Under the pieces are notes generated by a model. It searched no databases. It saw nothing but the letters and a program-made list of their open reading frames with translations, and was not told the origin of the DNA. A stretch of 64,000 nucleotides of DNA. Origin: Diplonema papillatum (Eukaryota > Euglenozoa > Diplonemea > Diplonemida > Diplonemidae). The DNA is taken from positions 62,001 to 126,000 of the forward strand of contig JAPJBO010000396.1 of the NCBI GenBank assembly GCA_030068145.1. Reading direction: 5' to 3'. The position numbers and the translations under genes are program-made. Shown piece by piece: positions 9,689 to 19,192 of this stretch. Each line of letters opens with the position of its first letter. Within the stretch, counting starts at the first letter, position 1.

Positions 9689-9984
9689 GCTAAAGAATTC
9701 GTAAGTGAAAGTTCGTTGGTTTCGCGGAACGCACCTGCGTTGATAAGTTTCATGTAGTACGCTGCTACTAATCCGAGACTAGAGGTATACTAATAGCTCT
9801 GTCGAGCCAACCCCACTCTTTCGAGTGAAAGTTCGCTTGAAATTCCGAGGTTTTAAAGACTCCGGGTGGCTTTCGTCAATATGGGAAGATACCCATTGCC
9901 AGAACTTAGCTTCGCCCGAACTTGCTTCACCAGAACTTAGCTTCTCTGCCTCACCAGAACTTTGCTTCGCCCGAGCTAAGCAGG
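9689..9984. other. Spacer with R6 fragment and minisatellite units
   Basis: Bases 9823-9900 match the start of the R6 repeat (GTGAAAGTTCGCTTGAAATTCC). Bases 9900-9985 hold five to six units of the 16-bp AACTTTGCTTCGCCCG minisatellite. No gene. Confidence 0.6.
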
Positions 9985-10195
9985 GCAGGCGGCTGCCCAG
10001 AGCCACCTCCCCCCCTACCTGGCAGCGACGGCGCTCGACTGTCATGCGGTCGTCCCAGTTCAGGCGCGTGGGGGAGCCTCTTGGGGCGGCTTTTACTCAG
10101 CGGCGGTGTGTGCGGCACTGTCTTCGGCTTCCTCCGCGGCACCGAGCGCATGTCGCCCTTGAGGAACATCGCCCGGAGTACTTCGACATCGTTGT
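9985..10195 (-). pseudogene. Dispersed copy of the Q-rich gene N-terminal module, start lost
   Basis: Matches the parental 5' coding region at about 1260-1525 (GACATGCGCTCGGTGCCGCG, CCGCTGAGTAAAAGC, then a PGRGGGGSGQPPAL block as in the parent and unlike the tandem units). The ATGGACGATG start is replaced by CAACGATG, so the initiator is gone. It is a separate, older duplication about 8 kb from the array. Confidence 0.7.
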
Positions 10196-10261
10196 GTTTT
10201 GACGCAGCGGTTCACGCGGCTTGTACGTAACACTCATGGCCACCAAGCACGAGTTGCGAAT

Positions 10262-10390
10262 GATGGTACGTGTCAGTGGGGGGGGAGCAACACAACTATG
10301 AACGCTTGCGCTCAGCACTAAACCGTTGCTATTTGTGCTCTTGTTGTGTCTTGCAACTGGCGGCCTCCTCGAGTATTTCCTAATAAGCAA
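10262..10390 (-). repeat. R1-like diverged fragment
   Basis: Short, decayed relative of R1: GGGGGGGAGCAACACAACTATG, AACGCTTGCGCTCAGCAC, TTGCAACTGGCGGCCTCCTCG, GTATTTCCTA. Only the order of the segments is kept. Confidence 0.5.
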
Positions 10391-11169
10391 GCATCTATTC
10401 GAAAAGAAGAAAAGCTCCCAGAGGACATCAGAAAAAGAAACAGAAAAAGAAGACCCCTAAAGGGGCCGGTCAAGTGTGCCTGCGGTGATGGAAAGGGGAG
10501 GTCGGGATGATGGTCGCCTTTTCTCAGCAAAAAAAAGGACGGATGTTGGGCGAGTGTGAGAGCTCAAAAAAAAAAAGAGGAAAAAAAAAAGCAAGACAGC
10601 GTTCGACCAGGCATCTTGGACTGCAGTTCCCGCACGGCGGTACACTTTTCGCCGTTGGCGCGAGAGTTGGCGGAGATGCTGTGTCCTCTCGTGACGAGCC
10701 CAGCTTTGTCCAAAGGTTCACAGAGGACTAGCATTCGTGATGAGTCCAGCTTCGTCCACAGGTCCACAATGCTGCGCGAAACGACGGCGGACAACGTTCG
10801 AGTTGTCCACACGGACGGAACGCAATCAATTGCGGGCGCACAACCCCACGGCTGATGAATGTTCCTCCTGCGCCCTGAATCTTCGCTGGTTTCGTTCGGC
10901 CTCCACTCGGACTTTCGGAGCACGTGTGCACACTGTGAAGGTGCGGTTTCCTTGTTTTTTCCCGCATTTTTCGGCCATTTTTTCGAGCCTTGGCCACGTC
11001 TTCTGCATTTCGGGCGCGTTATGGGGGCGACGACCCTCCACCCAACGGAAGCACCGTCTGTGACACAAACAGACGGAAAGCTCCAGCAGGGCCACGAGAA
11101 GACACCCGAAGCGCAGCATCCGTCTAGTTTATTTAGTGACAACCAGAGCCGCTGAGAGCGCTGCATAAA
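10391..11169. other. No recognisable gene; A-rich tracts
   Basis: Contains a minus-strand frame of 216 codons (10564-11214) of biased composition and no recognised domain, which I regard as chance. Confidence 0.4.
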
Positions 11170-11690
11170 GTCTCTCATTCGAATCGACATCGCTCTTCTT
11201 AAATCGCGAACCATTCTTTCCGCGGATTGTTAACACCGCCATGAGAGCATGCCAGACGTGCGGCCCGGAAGCTCACGCACTCGAGCCACCACTCCGCGGT
11301 TTTGATAGTTGTGGGCCCTCCAGAAACCAAACGGAACACACTCTTTAGCGTTATTTGTCTGTCTTTATTAGGGGAACGGGGCGGTCTTTACCAACGCCCT
11401 TGATGGCTGATGGCGGTTTCTGCCATGACTTGGCAAAACGCCAATCACTTCTCGACTGTCACCCCAAGCAACAAGTCGCTACCCAGGAACGACAACTTGT
11501 TCCCGTTGTCGTACGAAGGGGCCCCGACCGCCTCGAACAGCACGTTGCAGTTCAATGATACTCCCATCGTGATGCCGACGTCGCTGAAGCCGAGGCCGGC
11601 AATGCCTACTTCGTCGAGCACTGACCGCAGGTCCTCACCCGCGAGAACGTACGCCACCCCTCCCAACGGGGCGGTCTTTACCAAACGCCC
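11170..11690. repeat. Segmental duplication of 16495-16960
   Basis: From TCTCTCATTCGAATCGACAT to GAGAACGTACGCCACCC the two segments are near identical over about 480 bp, apart from small indels such as an extra GCGTTATTTGTCTGTC here. It carries the 3' coding part of the gene at 16745-17077 but not its 5' part. Confidence 0.8.
11445..11684 (-). pseudogene. Truncated paralogue of the small protein at 16745-17077
   Basis: The minus frame reads GVAYVLAGEDLRSVLDEVG through DLLLGVTVEK and stop, identical to the last about 75 residues of the 16.7 kb gene apart from a few substitutions. The N-terminal MATFQQLA part is absent. Instead the upstream sequence repeats the downstream flank (GGGGCGGTCTTTACCAAACG), which suggests a rearranged duplicate. 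Confidence 0.6.
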
Positions 11691-12044
11691 TTAAACCGCC
11701 AGAGCACTTTTGCCAGTCGAGGCTGCAGAGCATGTATAGTGCATGGCGCTCCGCCATGCCGTTGTGCGACTAATTGCAAACTGAGGCCTTTTGGACCATT
11801 GCTTTTACTTGGCCAGACCTATCGCCACCGGCTGTGTACAGCTTGGTACGTGAAATCGCCGAGCACGTACAGGGCACCTCATGATGCTGGCACAACCACT
11901 AAACTTTAGCGTGCTCCGTACACCCACACAGATGATACCCACAAGACGGGTATATGGTATGTAGTTCACGCTGGACACCACCGCGCACGCCTTGCCAGCT
12001 CGCTTGTGCGGAGGGAGGTGGGTTTGGATGGGGGTGCTGCTGGT
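11691..12044. other. No recognisable gene
   Basis: About 350 bp without a convincing frame or known repeat. Confidence 0.5.
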
Positions 12045-12371
12045 TCACCGCGATGTGCTCGCAATCGATATGCAAGATACCAGGGTATCCAAGTTTAATA
12101 GGCTGCAGCGCATCGTTGTTGCTGGGACGGCAATGTCGAGGAGCGGGAAGGCCTCCGCACCCTCGGACACTTCGGACATGACCGAAGCCTCGAGGGCCTG
12201 CATGCTGCACGTGAACCGCTGCAGGTTCGTCATCCGCGAGGGAGACGTCGTGATCGAGCAGTTCTGCAGGAACATCCCCCCGCGCACGCTCGCGTTCTGC
12301 AGGCCGGAGTTCCGCCCCAGGGACATGGCCGCCCGGCGGGCGAAGCTCTGCGAGGCCCGCGAGCCGAACAT
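12045..12371 (-). CDS. MFGSR-family small protein, 108 residues
   Basis: The ATG at 12371 begins MFGSRASQSFARRAAMSLG, a 46-residue N-terminal block ending ITTSPSR that is shared almost exactly with the frames at 18244-18576 and 59613-59942. The rest (MTNLQRFTCSMQALEASVMSE...) is weakly similar to the corresponding part of the other two: M-x-x-[FL]-Q-x-[FL], NLQA or MQAL, LxSE or SDV, then an acidic helix. Length is nearly constant (108, 110, 109 residues). No signal peptide, membrane segment or named domain is seen. The segment upstream, through a T-run to about 12560, is also shared between loci. This is an unknown family, probably helical. The opposite strand is open too, so strand choice rests on the conserved start and length. 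Confidence 0.45.
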   Translation of the reverse strand: MFGSRASQSFARRAAMSLGRNSGLQNASVRGGMFLQNCSITTSPSRMTNLQRFTCSMQALEASVMSEVSEGAEAFPLLDIAVPATTMRCSLLNLDTLVSCISIASTSR

Positions 12372-12560
12372 GCTGCGCCTTTTTTTTTTTTTGTCTGTCC
12401 TCTCGCACAGGACAGTGTTGAGCCCTGCTCCCCGCTCCTTTGCTTCCTGATGATGGTGTGGGATTAGCTGCGGATGTTCATCCGTACTCACACAAAAACC
12501 CACCATGGTTGTGTGATTACGACGATACCGTCTGGGCGTACAGATTGGTGTCTTTCGAAC
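12372..12560 (-). promoter_or_regulatory. Conserved upstream block of the MFGSR family
   Basis: About 190 bp immediately 5' of the ATG, including a short T/A tract, GTCCTGTGCGAGAGGACAG (a perfect GTCCT/AGGAC inverted pair) and TGAGTACGGATGAACATCC, recurs at the same place before the copies at 18576 and 59942, and partly at 62.25 and 19.6 kb. Its constant position makes it a candidate promoter or leader. This is inference. Confidence 0.4.
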
Positions 12561-12720
12561 TTCTGCTTTCGTGTTTCCGATGATCCCGTGGGACGTACAG
12601 AATGGTGCCTTTCGACCTTTTGCTTAGTTTTGTGGTGTCAGCTACAAGTGGTCGGTGGCGAGGGGCTAGGATAGGAGGTTGTACTGTATCGGGCCAGACT
12701 TTAACTCATGCTTGAGCCGG
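12561..12720. repeat. R5 dispersed repeat
   Basis: Starts GTGTTTCCGACGATCCCGT (TTTCCGATGATCCCGTGGGA here), continues CTTTCGACCTTTTG and ends TATCGGGCCAGACTTTAACTC. Other copies: about 19965-20110 and 62095-62235. The opening motif alone recurs near 25628, 26720 and 42255. Confidence 0.6.
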
Positions 12721-13499
12721 GATGTCAATTCTGCTGCCTTTCCGGGCTCTCGGTAGCAGACCCATATTAACAAACCATGCGGGTTGCCCTTGGCACTGAT
12801 CTCGGTGGGCACTCCCACCGCACACGGGGAAAAAGAAAGCACGCATCTGCGAGTAAAAAGGGAAGGCAAACGGGACCGCTTTTTTTTCTTTGTAGCATGA
12901 GAAGCAAAGTCCGATCACAGAACTTGCAGGGGTTTTTTGGGCGGAGGAAGAGGAAGAAGTGTGAAAACGGGGTTTTGCCTAGAGGCTTTTCGTGTTATTT
13001 TGCAAATGCTTTGAGCTATCTTTTGTGTCCGTGTTTTCAGTCGTCTTCTTAACCATGGTTAAATGCGCAAATGGTGTCAGCCGAAGCTGGTAAAGCTTCG
13101 GCGCCGCCCACGTTATGTTTGTTTAGCATTGAGTTCTTTTAAGTACATGAACCACATGGATTAGCATGCACTGCCTCGATAGCCAGGCTATCGGATGACG
13201 TCGTCACCTGCCATTGCGTCGTCAAGGTCGAGCATTTGTGGCGCTAGCGGGATTTGGCTTTCTTGTGATTCCAAAGACTGAGTCGGCGAGTACGAGGGCG
13301 GGCAGGAGTGCCTGTTTTCCACTTTCGTTGTTTAGCATTGAGTTCTTTTGTAAGTACATGAACCACACGGATTAACATGCACTGTTTAGCAGCGGCTGCC
13401 AAACATCCCGTGACACCGCGCAAGGTGGTAAAACGCTCTTTTGTTTTCTTTTCGATTGCTTTTGATGATGAAGAAAAGGAAGACATGAAAAGCTCGTTC
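12721..13499. other. No recognisable gene
   Basis: Contains a partial internal duplication (TTTAGCATTGAGTTCTTTT at 13121 and 13332, each followed by GTACATGAACCACA). No supported coding region. Confidence 0.5.
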
Positions 13500-13655
13500 C
13501 GGGGAGGGGGGCGAACGAGAGCGTAACGGTCAAACGCAGCAGCATGCAAAGTTCGAGCCGAAGTTACCACAGTGCCATAATCTGCCCTGTGGTTGACTGC
13601 CTGACTCGTGTGCAGTGTCAGAGGCCAAGGCCCCAAAAAGTACGCCATGATTTTT
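13500..13655 (-). repeat. Diverged R3 fragment
   Basis: GTAACGGTCAAACGCAGCAGC, CACAGTGCCATAATCTGCCC and TGTGGTTGACTGCCTGAC follow R3 in order with many substitutions. Confidence 0.5.
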
Positions 13656-13679
13656 GCCTTGATGCTTTACCTACCCTCC

Positions 13680-13738
13680 CCCGTGTTAGTGTCGCCTACT
13701 TAAAGGCACCTTTTCCTAAAAGGCGACACTAACACGGG
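13680..13738. mobile_element. 59-bp foldback element, CCCGTGTTAGTGTCGCCT ends
   Basis: 18-bp perfect inverted ends CCCGTGTTAGTGTCGCCT and its complement surround 23 bp. Same family as the next element 64 bp away. Confidence 0.75.
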
Positions 13739-13802
13739 AAGCCGTTGGTGAAGATGAGACATTCTTCATGCAAATACAGGGAACCCTATTGAGAACCGTC
13801 TT

Positions 13803-13881
13803 CCCGTGTTAGTGTCGCCTCGCGTTTTCAGGCAAAAAGGCGATACTGACAAGGGCTAAACGGAGGCGACACTAACACGGG
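13803..13881. mobile_element. 79-bp foldback element, same 18-bp ends
   Basis: Ends identical to 13680-13738. The interior contains a decayed third arm (AAGGCGATACTGACAAGGG), suggesting a nested or tandem insertion. Confidence 0.75.
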
Positions 13882-13883
13882 GG

Positions 13884-14092
13884 ATTGCAAGAACGTGCTT
13901 GGAATGGGTATGTGCTCAACACCGCACTGGTCCCGTCTGCGCCGTGTTTCGGTCCTTTAAGCCACGGACACATAAGGCGGACCATCATCAGCGTGGAACC
14001 TAAGTGTCTGCAGACAGGACTGCGGTGTGAGTCTGGTTTGTCAGGCGGCTGTTCGTAGCTCGTCACAGCCAGGACCACCCGTGCTACTAGAG
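13884..14092. repeat. R8 dispersed repeat, about 210 bp
   Basis: GATTGCAAGAACGTGCTTGG to GTGCTACTAGAGCAC. A near-identical copy is at 20413-20623, and a weak partial match lies near 15850-15940. No coding signal. A G-run (14097-14110) and a short R3-like piece follow. Confidence 0.7.
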
Positions 14093-14246
14093 CACGGGGG
14101 GGGGGGGGGTAGGTAGTTGGAGAAGTCGGTATCTACTTGATTCGTAGACCCGTGGCTCTGCAGCCACGTGGAGCTTGATATCCACGCATCATATATATGC
14201 CCTCCCACGTGCTCGCATCCGTCGATCCAGCTGCTGCCCCAATACA

Positions 14247-14470
14247 AAAAATACTCGAGGGACTGCCTTGTGCTCATTTCGAAGGAGGCTAGAGGGGGAG
14301 GAAACAATACAACTACAAAGTGGATCTTTTTTGTTGAACGCTTACGCCCGCCACTAAACCCAGATTCACCTGTGTTTCGTGTGGGCTACAGCACATTTAC
14401 CTCCTTTGATCTATCGCAACTGGCAGTCTCCTCAAGCATTTCCTACAAAGCAGGTGCTTATACAAAAAAA
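14247..14470 (-). repeat. R1 solo copy, full length
   Basis: AAAAATACTCGAGGGACTGC to GCAGGTGCTTATACAAAAAA, complete A and B parts. Confidence 0.9.
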
Positions 14471-14700
14471 AACCCCAAGACACAAAGGAAAGGCTGCCTC
14501 TCTTGGAGCGGACGCAAAAGAAAAAAACCAGGGGCTGCTGAAACCCCCTGTTTACGCACTTGTCGTGCGGGTGGTAAACACACGGATTTGCCCCCGCGAC
14601 GACATGTCAGTACTTGGTACGTGACAAAGCGCATGTAAGAAAAAGTGCACCAACCCTATACGGTACGGGGGGGGGGGGTCAGAAAAGAGTGAGCAAAGGT

Positions 14701-14910
14701 TTGCTGCGCATTGTTAACGTGTCAGCAAACATGTTAACGATGAGTCATGGACCAAGCGAAAACTGTTAGTTTGCTGCGCATTGTTAACGTGTCAGCAAAC
14801 ATGTTAACGATGAGTCATGGACCAAGCGAAAACTGTTAGTTTGCTGCGCATTGTTAACGTGTCAGCAAACATGTTAACGATGAGTCATGGACCAAGCGAA
14901 AACTGTTACC
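14701..14910. repeat. 70-bp minisatellite, three copies
   Basis: TTGCTGCGCATTGTTAACGT starts at 14701, 14771 and 14841. The three units are essentially identical, so the expansion is recent. Each contains two GTTAAC sites. Confidence 0.9.
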
Positions 14911-15211
14911 TCTGGCAATCACTTTTTTTTGTGTCCGTTAGCTGATACACACAACACTCTAAGTAATGGTCATAGAACGTGTGGTCCTCCATTTAGTGGT
15001 CATCTAATTAGTGGATGGATTATTTAACATTTCCCCAGTGCTCTAATGGCTCATAATTAATTTTCCGGCTCGCGTGCCGGAAGAAACAGTATAGCCCATC
15101 AAGCTCAGAAATTCAAGCCAGCTTTGCCTCCTCGTTCACCACGGTCGCGATTCTTCGAATTGAGAGGTCATCCAATTGGTGGATTCTACTTAGTAGGAGC
15201 AATCAATTTTT
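14911..15211. other. No recognisable gene; AT-rich spacer
   Basis: About 300 bp without coding signal. A short AATTAGTGGAT motif is partly repeated near both ends (15005 and 15170). Confidence 0.5.
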
Positions 15212-15418
15212 TTTTTGTATAAGCACCTGCTTTGTAGGAAACGCTTGAGGAGACTGCCAGTTGCGATAGATCAAAGGTGAATGTGCTGTAGCCCACAAAA
15301 TCTGGGTTTAGTGGCGGGCGTAAGCGTTCAACAAAAAAGACCCACTTTGTAGTTGTATTGTTTTCTCCCCCTCTAGCCTCCTTCGAAATGAGCACAAGGC
15401 AGTCCCTCGAGTATTTTT
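15212..15418 (+). repeat. R1 solo copy
   Basis: TTTTTGTATAAGCACCTGC to CTCGAGTATTTTT in the orientation of the YR element, with small deletions inside A. Confidence 0.85.
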
Positions 15419-15443
15419 CGCGATGTTTGGGGGGATCCACTAA

Positions 15444-16001
15444 TTAGAAATCCACAAACTGAGAGTGGTGTGTAAGGTTCTGGCGTTTCGACCCGCGGTT
15501 TCCCCCGAAGTCTTTCATCGCCTTGGAAGATCGCCCCTCTTCCGTCCGCAAGGGGTTGATGGCAGGTTCGTATCTGTGATGACAAGTACGATCGGTCTTG
15601 AATACAATGACGAGTCTGCGCTGATAAAAGAAGAAAGCAAGTGAAACAGCAAAGAAAGAAAAAAAGGGAAAATGGGCAGAGAGAAAAAAAAAACTGCAAG
15701 GGCGGAGGCGACCGTACGGCCGGACGGTTGCCACCTTCTCCTTCGATGGGTCGGTGGTGTCAAACGGGAGATCTTCGTTTGATGCGTTAGCAGAGCTCTG
15801 TCTCCCATGCATCTTAGATGATGGCATCAAGTCTGCTTCAAGGAAATGGAGGACTGCAAGAACGTGCTTGGAACTGGTTTTGTGTTCAACGCCACGCAGG
15901 TTCACTGTCTGCACCGTTGTTCGGTCCTTCGAGTCACGAACATCGTGACCCCTCCATTGGCCCGTCGGCAGACTGGCGGCAAGTTGCTGGAAGGTTGCCA
16001 T
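15444..16001 (-). CDS. Hypothetical ORF beginning MATFQQLAASLP
   Basis: The ATG at 16001 begins MATFQQLAASLPTG, the same first nine residues as the protein at 17077 and as the second half of the MFGSR protein at 18.4 kb. After that it has no similarity. A homopolymer-rich Phe/Ser stretch from A/G tracts follows, and the frame ends at 15444. Only the first part is likely to be inherited coding sequence. The rest looks like read-through into spacer. Low confidence as a gene. Confidence 0.2.
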   Translation of the reverse strand: MATFQQLAASLPTGQWRGHDVRDSKDRTTVQTVNLRGVEHKTSSKHVLAVLHFLEADLMPSSKMHGRQSSANASNEDLPFDTTDPSKEKVATVRPYGRLRPCSFFFLSAHFPFFSFFAVSLAFFFYQRRLVIVFKTDRTCHHRYEPAINPLRTEEGRSSKAMKDFGGNRGSKRQNLTHHSQFVDF

Positions 16002-16110
16002 GCGGAAGGAAGGGATACGTCAGCATCGCTCAGCGTCGCAGCGACAACTCGGATCCGGAACGAGTCCGTGGAGGAGGAACGGTCTTGGCTGCTGCAAGCG
16101 AACTTTCAGA

Positions 16111-16435
16111 GTGAAAGTTCGCTTGACACCCCGGGGTTCTAAAGTCACCGGGTGACTCTCGTCGTTATGGAAAGATATCCGTTGTGCTCTGAGTGTCGTA
16201 AGAGTGGTGGTTACACGAGGATCGGTAGTTACCTTAGTTGTTGGTTATTGGTGGTTTCGGCCATTGTCCACATACCCTACTTGCGGTAGGCCCTCCTCAG
16301 TATGGTGCCGCAGTAGGTGACTGTCTGTCTTCTTGGTACCGTCTGACCGTCTCTTTTTGTGAAGTTGTGGTGTGGCTTAGGGTTTGCGCAGGTTGAATAT
16401 CCGTAGCGATATCGTATTTTCATTTTGCACACAAC
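16111..16435. repeat. R6 dispersed repeat, about 320 bp
   Basis: From GAGTGAAAGTTCGCTTGACA through GTGTCGTAAGAGTGGTGGTTA to CGCAGGTTGAATATCCG. A second long copy is 62526-62820, a half copy is 43186-43360, and only the first 60-80 bp occur near 9823, 39490 and 44000. Confidence 0.75.
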
Positions 16436-16494
16436 CAGTTCATTTTGCATTCCCGCCACGTCTTTTTTCGAGCGTGGTGCATGTCAGTGCACGT

Positions 16495-16960
16495 CTCTCA
16501 TTCGAATCGACATCTCTCTTCTTAAATCGCGAACCATTCTTTCCGCGGAATGTTGACACCGCCATGAGAGCATGCCAGACGTGCGGCCCGGAAGCTCACG
16601 CACTCGAGCCACCACTCCGCGGTTTTGATAGTTGTGGGCTCCAGAGACCAAACGGAACACACTCTTTATCAGGGGAACGGGGCAGTCTTTACCAACGCCC
16701 TTGATGGCTGATGGCGGTTTCTGCCATGACTTGGCAAACGCCAATCACTTCTCGACTGTCACCCCAAGCAACAAGTCGCTACCCAGGAACGACAACTTGT
16801 TCCCGTTGTCGTACGAAGGGGCCCCGACCGCCTCGAACAGCACGTTGCCGTTCAATGATACTCCCATCGTGATGTCGACGTCGCTGAAGCCGAGGCCGGC
16901 AATGCCTACTTCGTCGAGCACTGACCGCAGGTCCTCACCCGTGAGAACGTACGCCACCCA
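16495..16960. repeat. Segmental duplication of 11170-11690
   Basis: Source or sister copy of the 11.2 kb segment. Here the 3' coding part is joined to a complete N-terminus. Confidence 0.8.
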
Positions 16961-17077
16961 CGACTGGGAACGCAGACTCCAGCTCGAATGCTGCTCGGAC
17001 TGAGGACTGCGAGTGCAAAGGACACCGGCAGTGGTAGTCAGCACGAGCCAAGCTGCAAGTTGCTGGAAGGTTGCCAT
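16745..17077 (-). CDS. Small secreted-type protein, 110 residues (MATFQQLA start)
   Basis: The ATG at 17077 gives MATFQQLAAWLVLTTTAGVLC, a plausible signal peptide, then a short Ser/Gln-rich part and a compact C-terminal region VAYVLTGEDLRSVLDEVG to LLLGVTVEK, which recurs at 11445-11684. The frame is also open upstream to 17707 through the degenerate repeats that follow, but the ATG with the hydrophobic stretch is the best start. The C-terminal part has alternating hydrophobic residues like a small beta domain. No named family is recognised. Confidence 0.4.
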   Translation of the reverse strand: MATFQQLAAWLVLTTTAGVLCTRSPQSEQHSSWSLRSQSWVAYVLTGEDLRSVLDEVGIAGLGFSDVDITMGVSLNGNVLFEAVGAPSYDNGNKLSFLGSDLLLGVTVEK

Positions 17078-17095
17078 GCCGTCTCCTCGCCTAAG

Positions 17096-18243
17096 CGATT
17101 CTACAGGAGCGTCGCAGACGAGGGCTACCTCGGCAAGATCGAGAAGGTAGTTATTTAAGATGCCGTCGGCGGACTGCAGGTTGGCGGCAAACTTGTCGGA
17201 AGGTTGAGAGAGACGCCATCGAGTAGGAAGAGAGTGGCCTCGGACACAGATTTCATTTCGTGGTCGACTGCAACAACCCCGGTTTGCAACTTCTGGGCCC
17301 TCCGAGATCGACGAAATATCTCTAAGCGCGTTCACCAGTACCGTTGATGCGTGACCCCGATTGGACACTGCGGTTACTGCCGTTGGCTCGTCCCAACAAC
17401 TCCGCGGCATGCCAGTGGTGGCGTCGCAGACCAGGGCGACCTCGGCAAGACCGAGAACGTCGCTGTTCAAGATGCCGTCGGCGGACTGCAGGTTGGCGGC
17501 AAACTTGCCGCCAACCAGATTTGCCATGCAAAAGAGAGACGTCGTCGAGTAGGAAGAGAGTGGCTTCGGACGCAGGGTTATTTTGTGGTCGACTGCAACA
17601 ACCCCGGTTTGCAACTTCTGCCCCCCCCCCGAGATCAACGTAATATCTCTAAGTGGGAAGGGGGTGTGGTGTGCACCAGTACCGGTGATGCGTGACCCCG
17701 CTTGCATTAGACACCGCGGTTGCTGTCATTGGCTCGTCCCAACAACTCCGCGGCTGGCGTCGCAGACGAGGGCCACCTCGGCAAGATCGAGAACGTTGCT
17801 GTTCACGATGCCGTCGGCGGACTGCAGGTTGGCGGCAAACTTGCTGGAAGGTTGTCAGGCAAAAGAGAGATGCCGTCGAGTAGAAAGAGAGTGGCCTCGG
17901 ATACAGGGTTCTTTTGTGGTTGACTGCAACAACCCCGGTTTGCAACTTCGAACAGATGTCTGCAACAAGCGGATTCGGACGGGCGGGTTCCCCTCCCATC
18001 AAGTACAAACGGTTTACCCTCGCCTAGAAGGTGCTGTCGTAGGTCATGAATGCGTCAAGGTCTTATTTGCGGCTTTGACACGCTGTTACTGGCTGAAGAT
18101 GTGGCCTGAGCAGGCTGCTACCTTTTGTTCCGCATCCTTTCAAACTGTGGCTGACCAAGCCGCTGTTTGAGCTCTGCAAGGGTTTCGATGCTTGGCCCCT
18201 CCGAGGTCAACGAAATATCTCTAAGTGGAAAGGGGGTGAAGGT
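17096..18243 (-). repeat. Degenerate tandem repeats of an MFGSR-family coding segment
   Basis: Three to four imperfect units of about 300-350 bp. Each contains the minus-strand coding block NLQSADGILN...LAEVALVCDA, the CWDEP block, and the non-coding marker CAACAACCCCGGTTTGCAAC. They are in mixed frames with indels, so they are decayed internal duplications of the gene at 18244-18576. Confidence 0.65.
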
Positions 18244-18576
18244 TCACCAGTACCGTTGATGCGTAACCCCGCTTTCATTAGACACTGCAGTTACTGCCAT
18301 TGGCTCGTCCCAACAACTCCGCGGCATGCCGGTGGTGGCGTCGCAGACCAGGGCGACCTCGGCCAGGTCGAGAACGTCGCTGTTCAAGATGCCGTCGGCG
18401 GACTGCAGGTTGGCGGCCAGCTGCTGGAATGTAGCCATCCGCGAGGGAGACGTCGTGATCGAGCAGTTCTGCAGGAACATCCCCCCGCGCACGCTCGCGT
18501 TCTGCAGGCCGGGGTTCCGCCCCAGGGACATGGCTGCCCGGCGGGCGAAGCTCTGCGAGGCCCGCGAGCCGAACAT
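18244..18576 (-). CDS. MFGSR-family small protein, 110 residues
   Basis: The ATG at 18576 gives MFGSRASQSFARRAAMSLG with the shared 46-residue N-terminal block. A second part beginning MATFQQLAANLQSADGILN is also the unit amplified at 17.1-18.2 kb. It continues LAEVALVCDATTGMP and CWDEP to a stop at 18244. Two lineages (MFGSR and MATFQQLA) are thus fused in this one frame, and the MATFQQLA Met may be an internal start. The upstream block is the conserved one seen at 12.4 kb. No function is recognised. Confidence 0.45.
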   Translation of the reverse strand: MFGSRASQSFARRAAMSLGRNPGLQNASVRGGMFLQNCSITTSPSRMATFQQLAANLQSADGILNSDVLDLAEVALVCDATTGMPRSCWDEPMAVTAVSNESGVTHQRYW

Positions 18577-18916
18577 GTTGCGCCGCCTTTTTCTCTCTTT
18601 TCTTGTTGTCTGTCCTCTCGCACAGGACAGCAGCCCTGCCCCCCCGCTCTTTTACGTCCTGACGATGGTGCGTGATTAACAACGAATGTTCACGTGTACG
18701 CAAACAAGAACCCCCTTGTGTGTGTGTGTGTGTCTGTGTGTGTGTTTCCGACGATTCCGTCTGGGCGTACAGATTGGTGTCTTTCGACCTGGACTTTTGG
18801 ATCAAGAACTTCGTGAACGAAGTGAGTGAAGCTCTGGACGAATTCATACCGAAGGGTGGACTTGGCGTGCGGGGGGGGTTAACCTGTTGGTCAAGTACGA
18901 AAAAGAGAAAGAGAAA
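18577..18916. other. Shared upstream block, (TG)n tract and spacer
   Basis: 18577-18700 is the conserved MFGSR upstream block. 18717-18746 is a TG microsatellite. 18750-18800 has the CCGTCTGGGCGTACAGATTGG motif also found at 12530 and 62105. Confidence 0.6.
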
Positions 18917-19192
18917 AAGGCCGCTCCTGGTCCAGGAACGTGACGGTCAACCACAGCTTGCAAAGCTTGAGTCGGAGGCGGCACAGTGCCACAACCCCGT
19001 CCGCTCTGCCCCGTGGCTGACCGTCTTGACGAGCTTTTGTTCAGCGCGAGCGCCACGCCCCAAGGTGCGCCAAGCCTCGATGCTTTTGTTAGGGAAATCG
19101 GTAGCCACTTGACCCGTAGGCCCGTGGCTCTGCAGTACCGCCGAACACGTGAAGCTTGGCTCCCGTGTAGCAGGCTTTCCCTGGTACCTACC
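18917..19192 (-). repeat. R3 copy
   Basis: GGCCGCTCCTGGTCCAGGAACG to CTTTCCCTGGTACC, full length. Confidence 0.85.

Noticed and set aside
10564..11214. 216-codon minus-strand ORF
   Set aside because: No recognisable domain, partly duplicated non-coding DNA at its start and a Phe run from an A-tract at its end.
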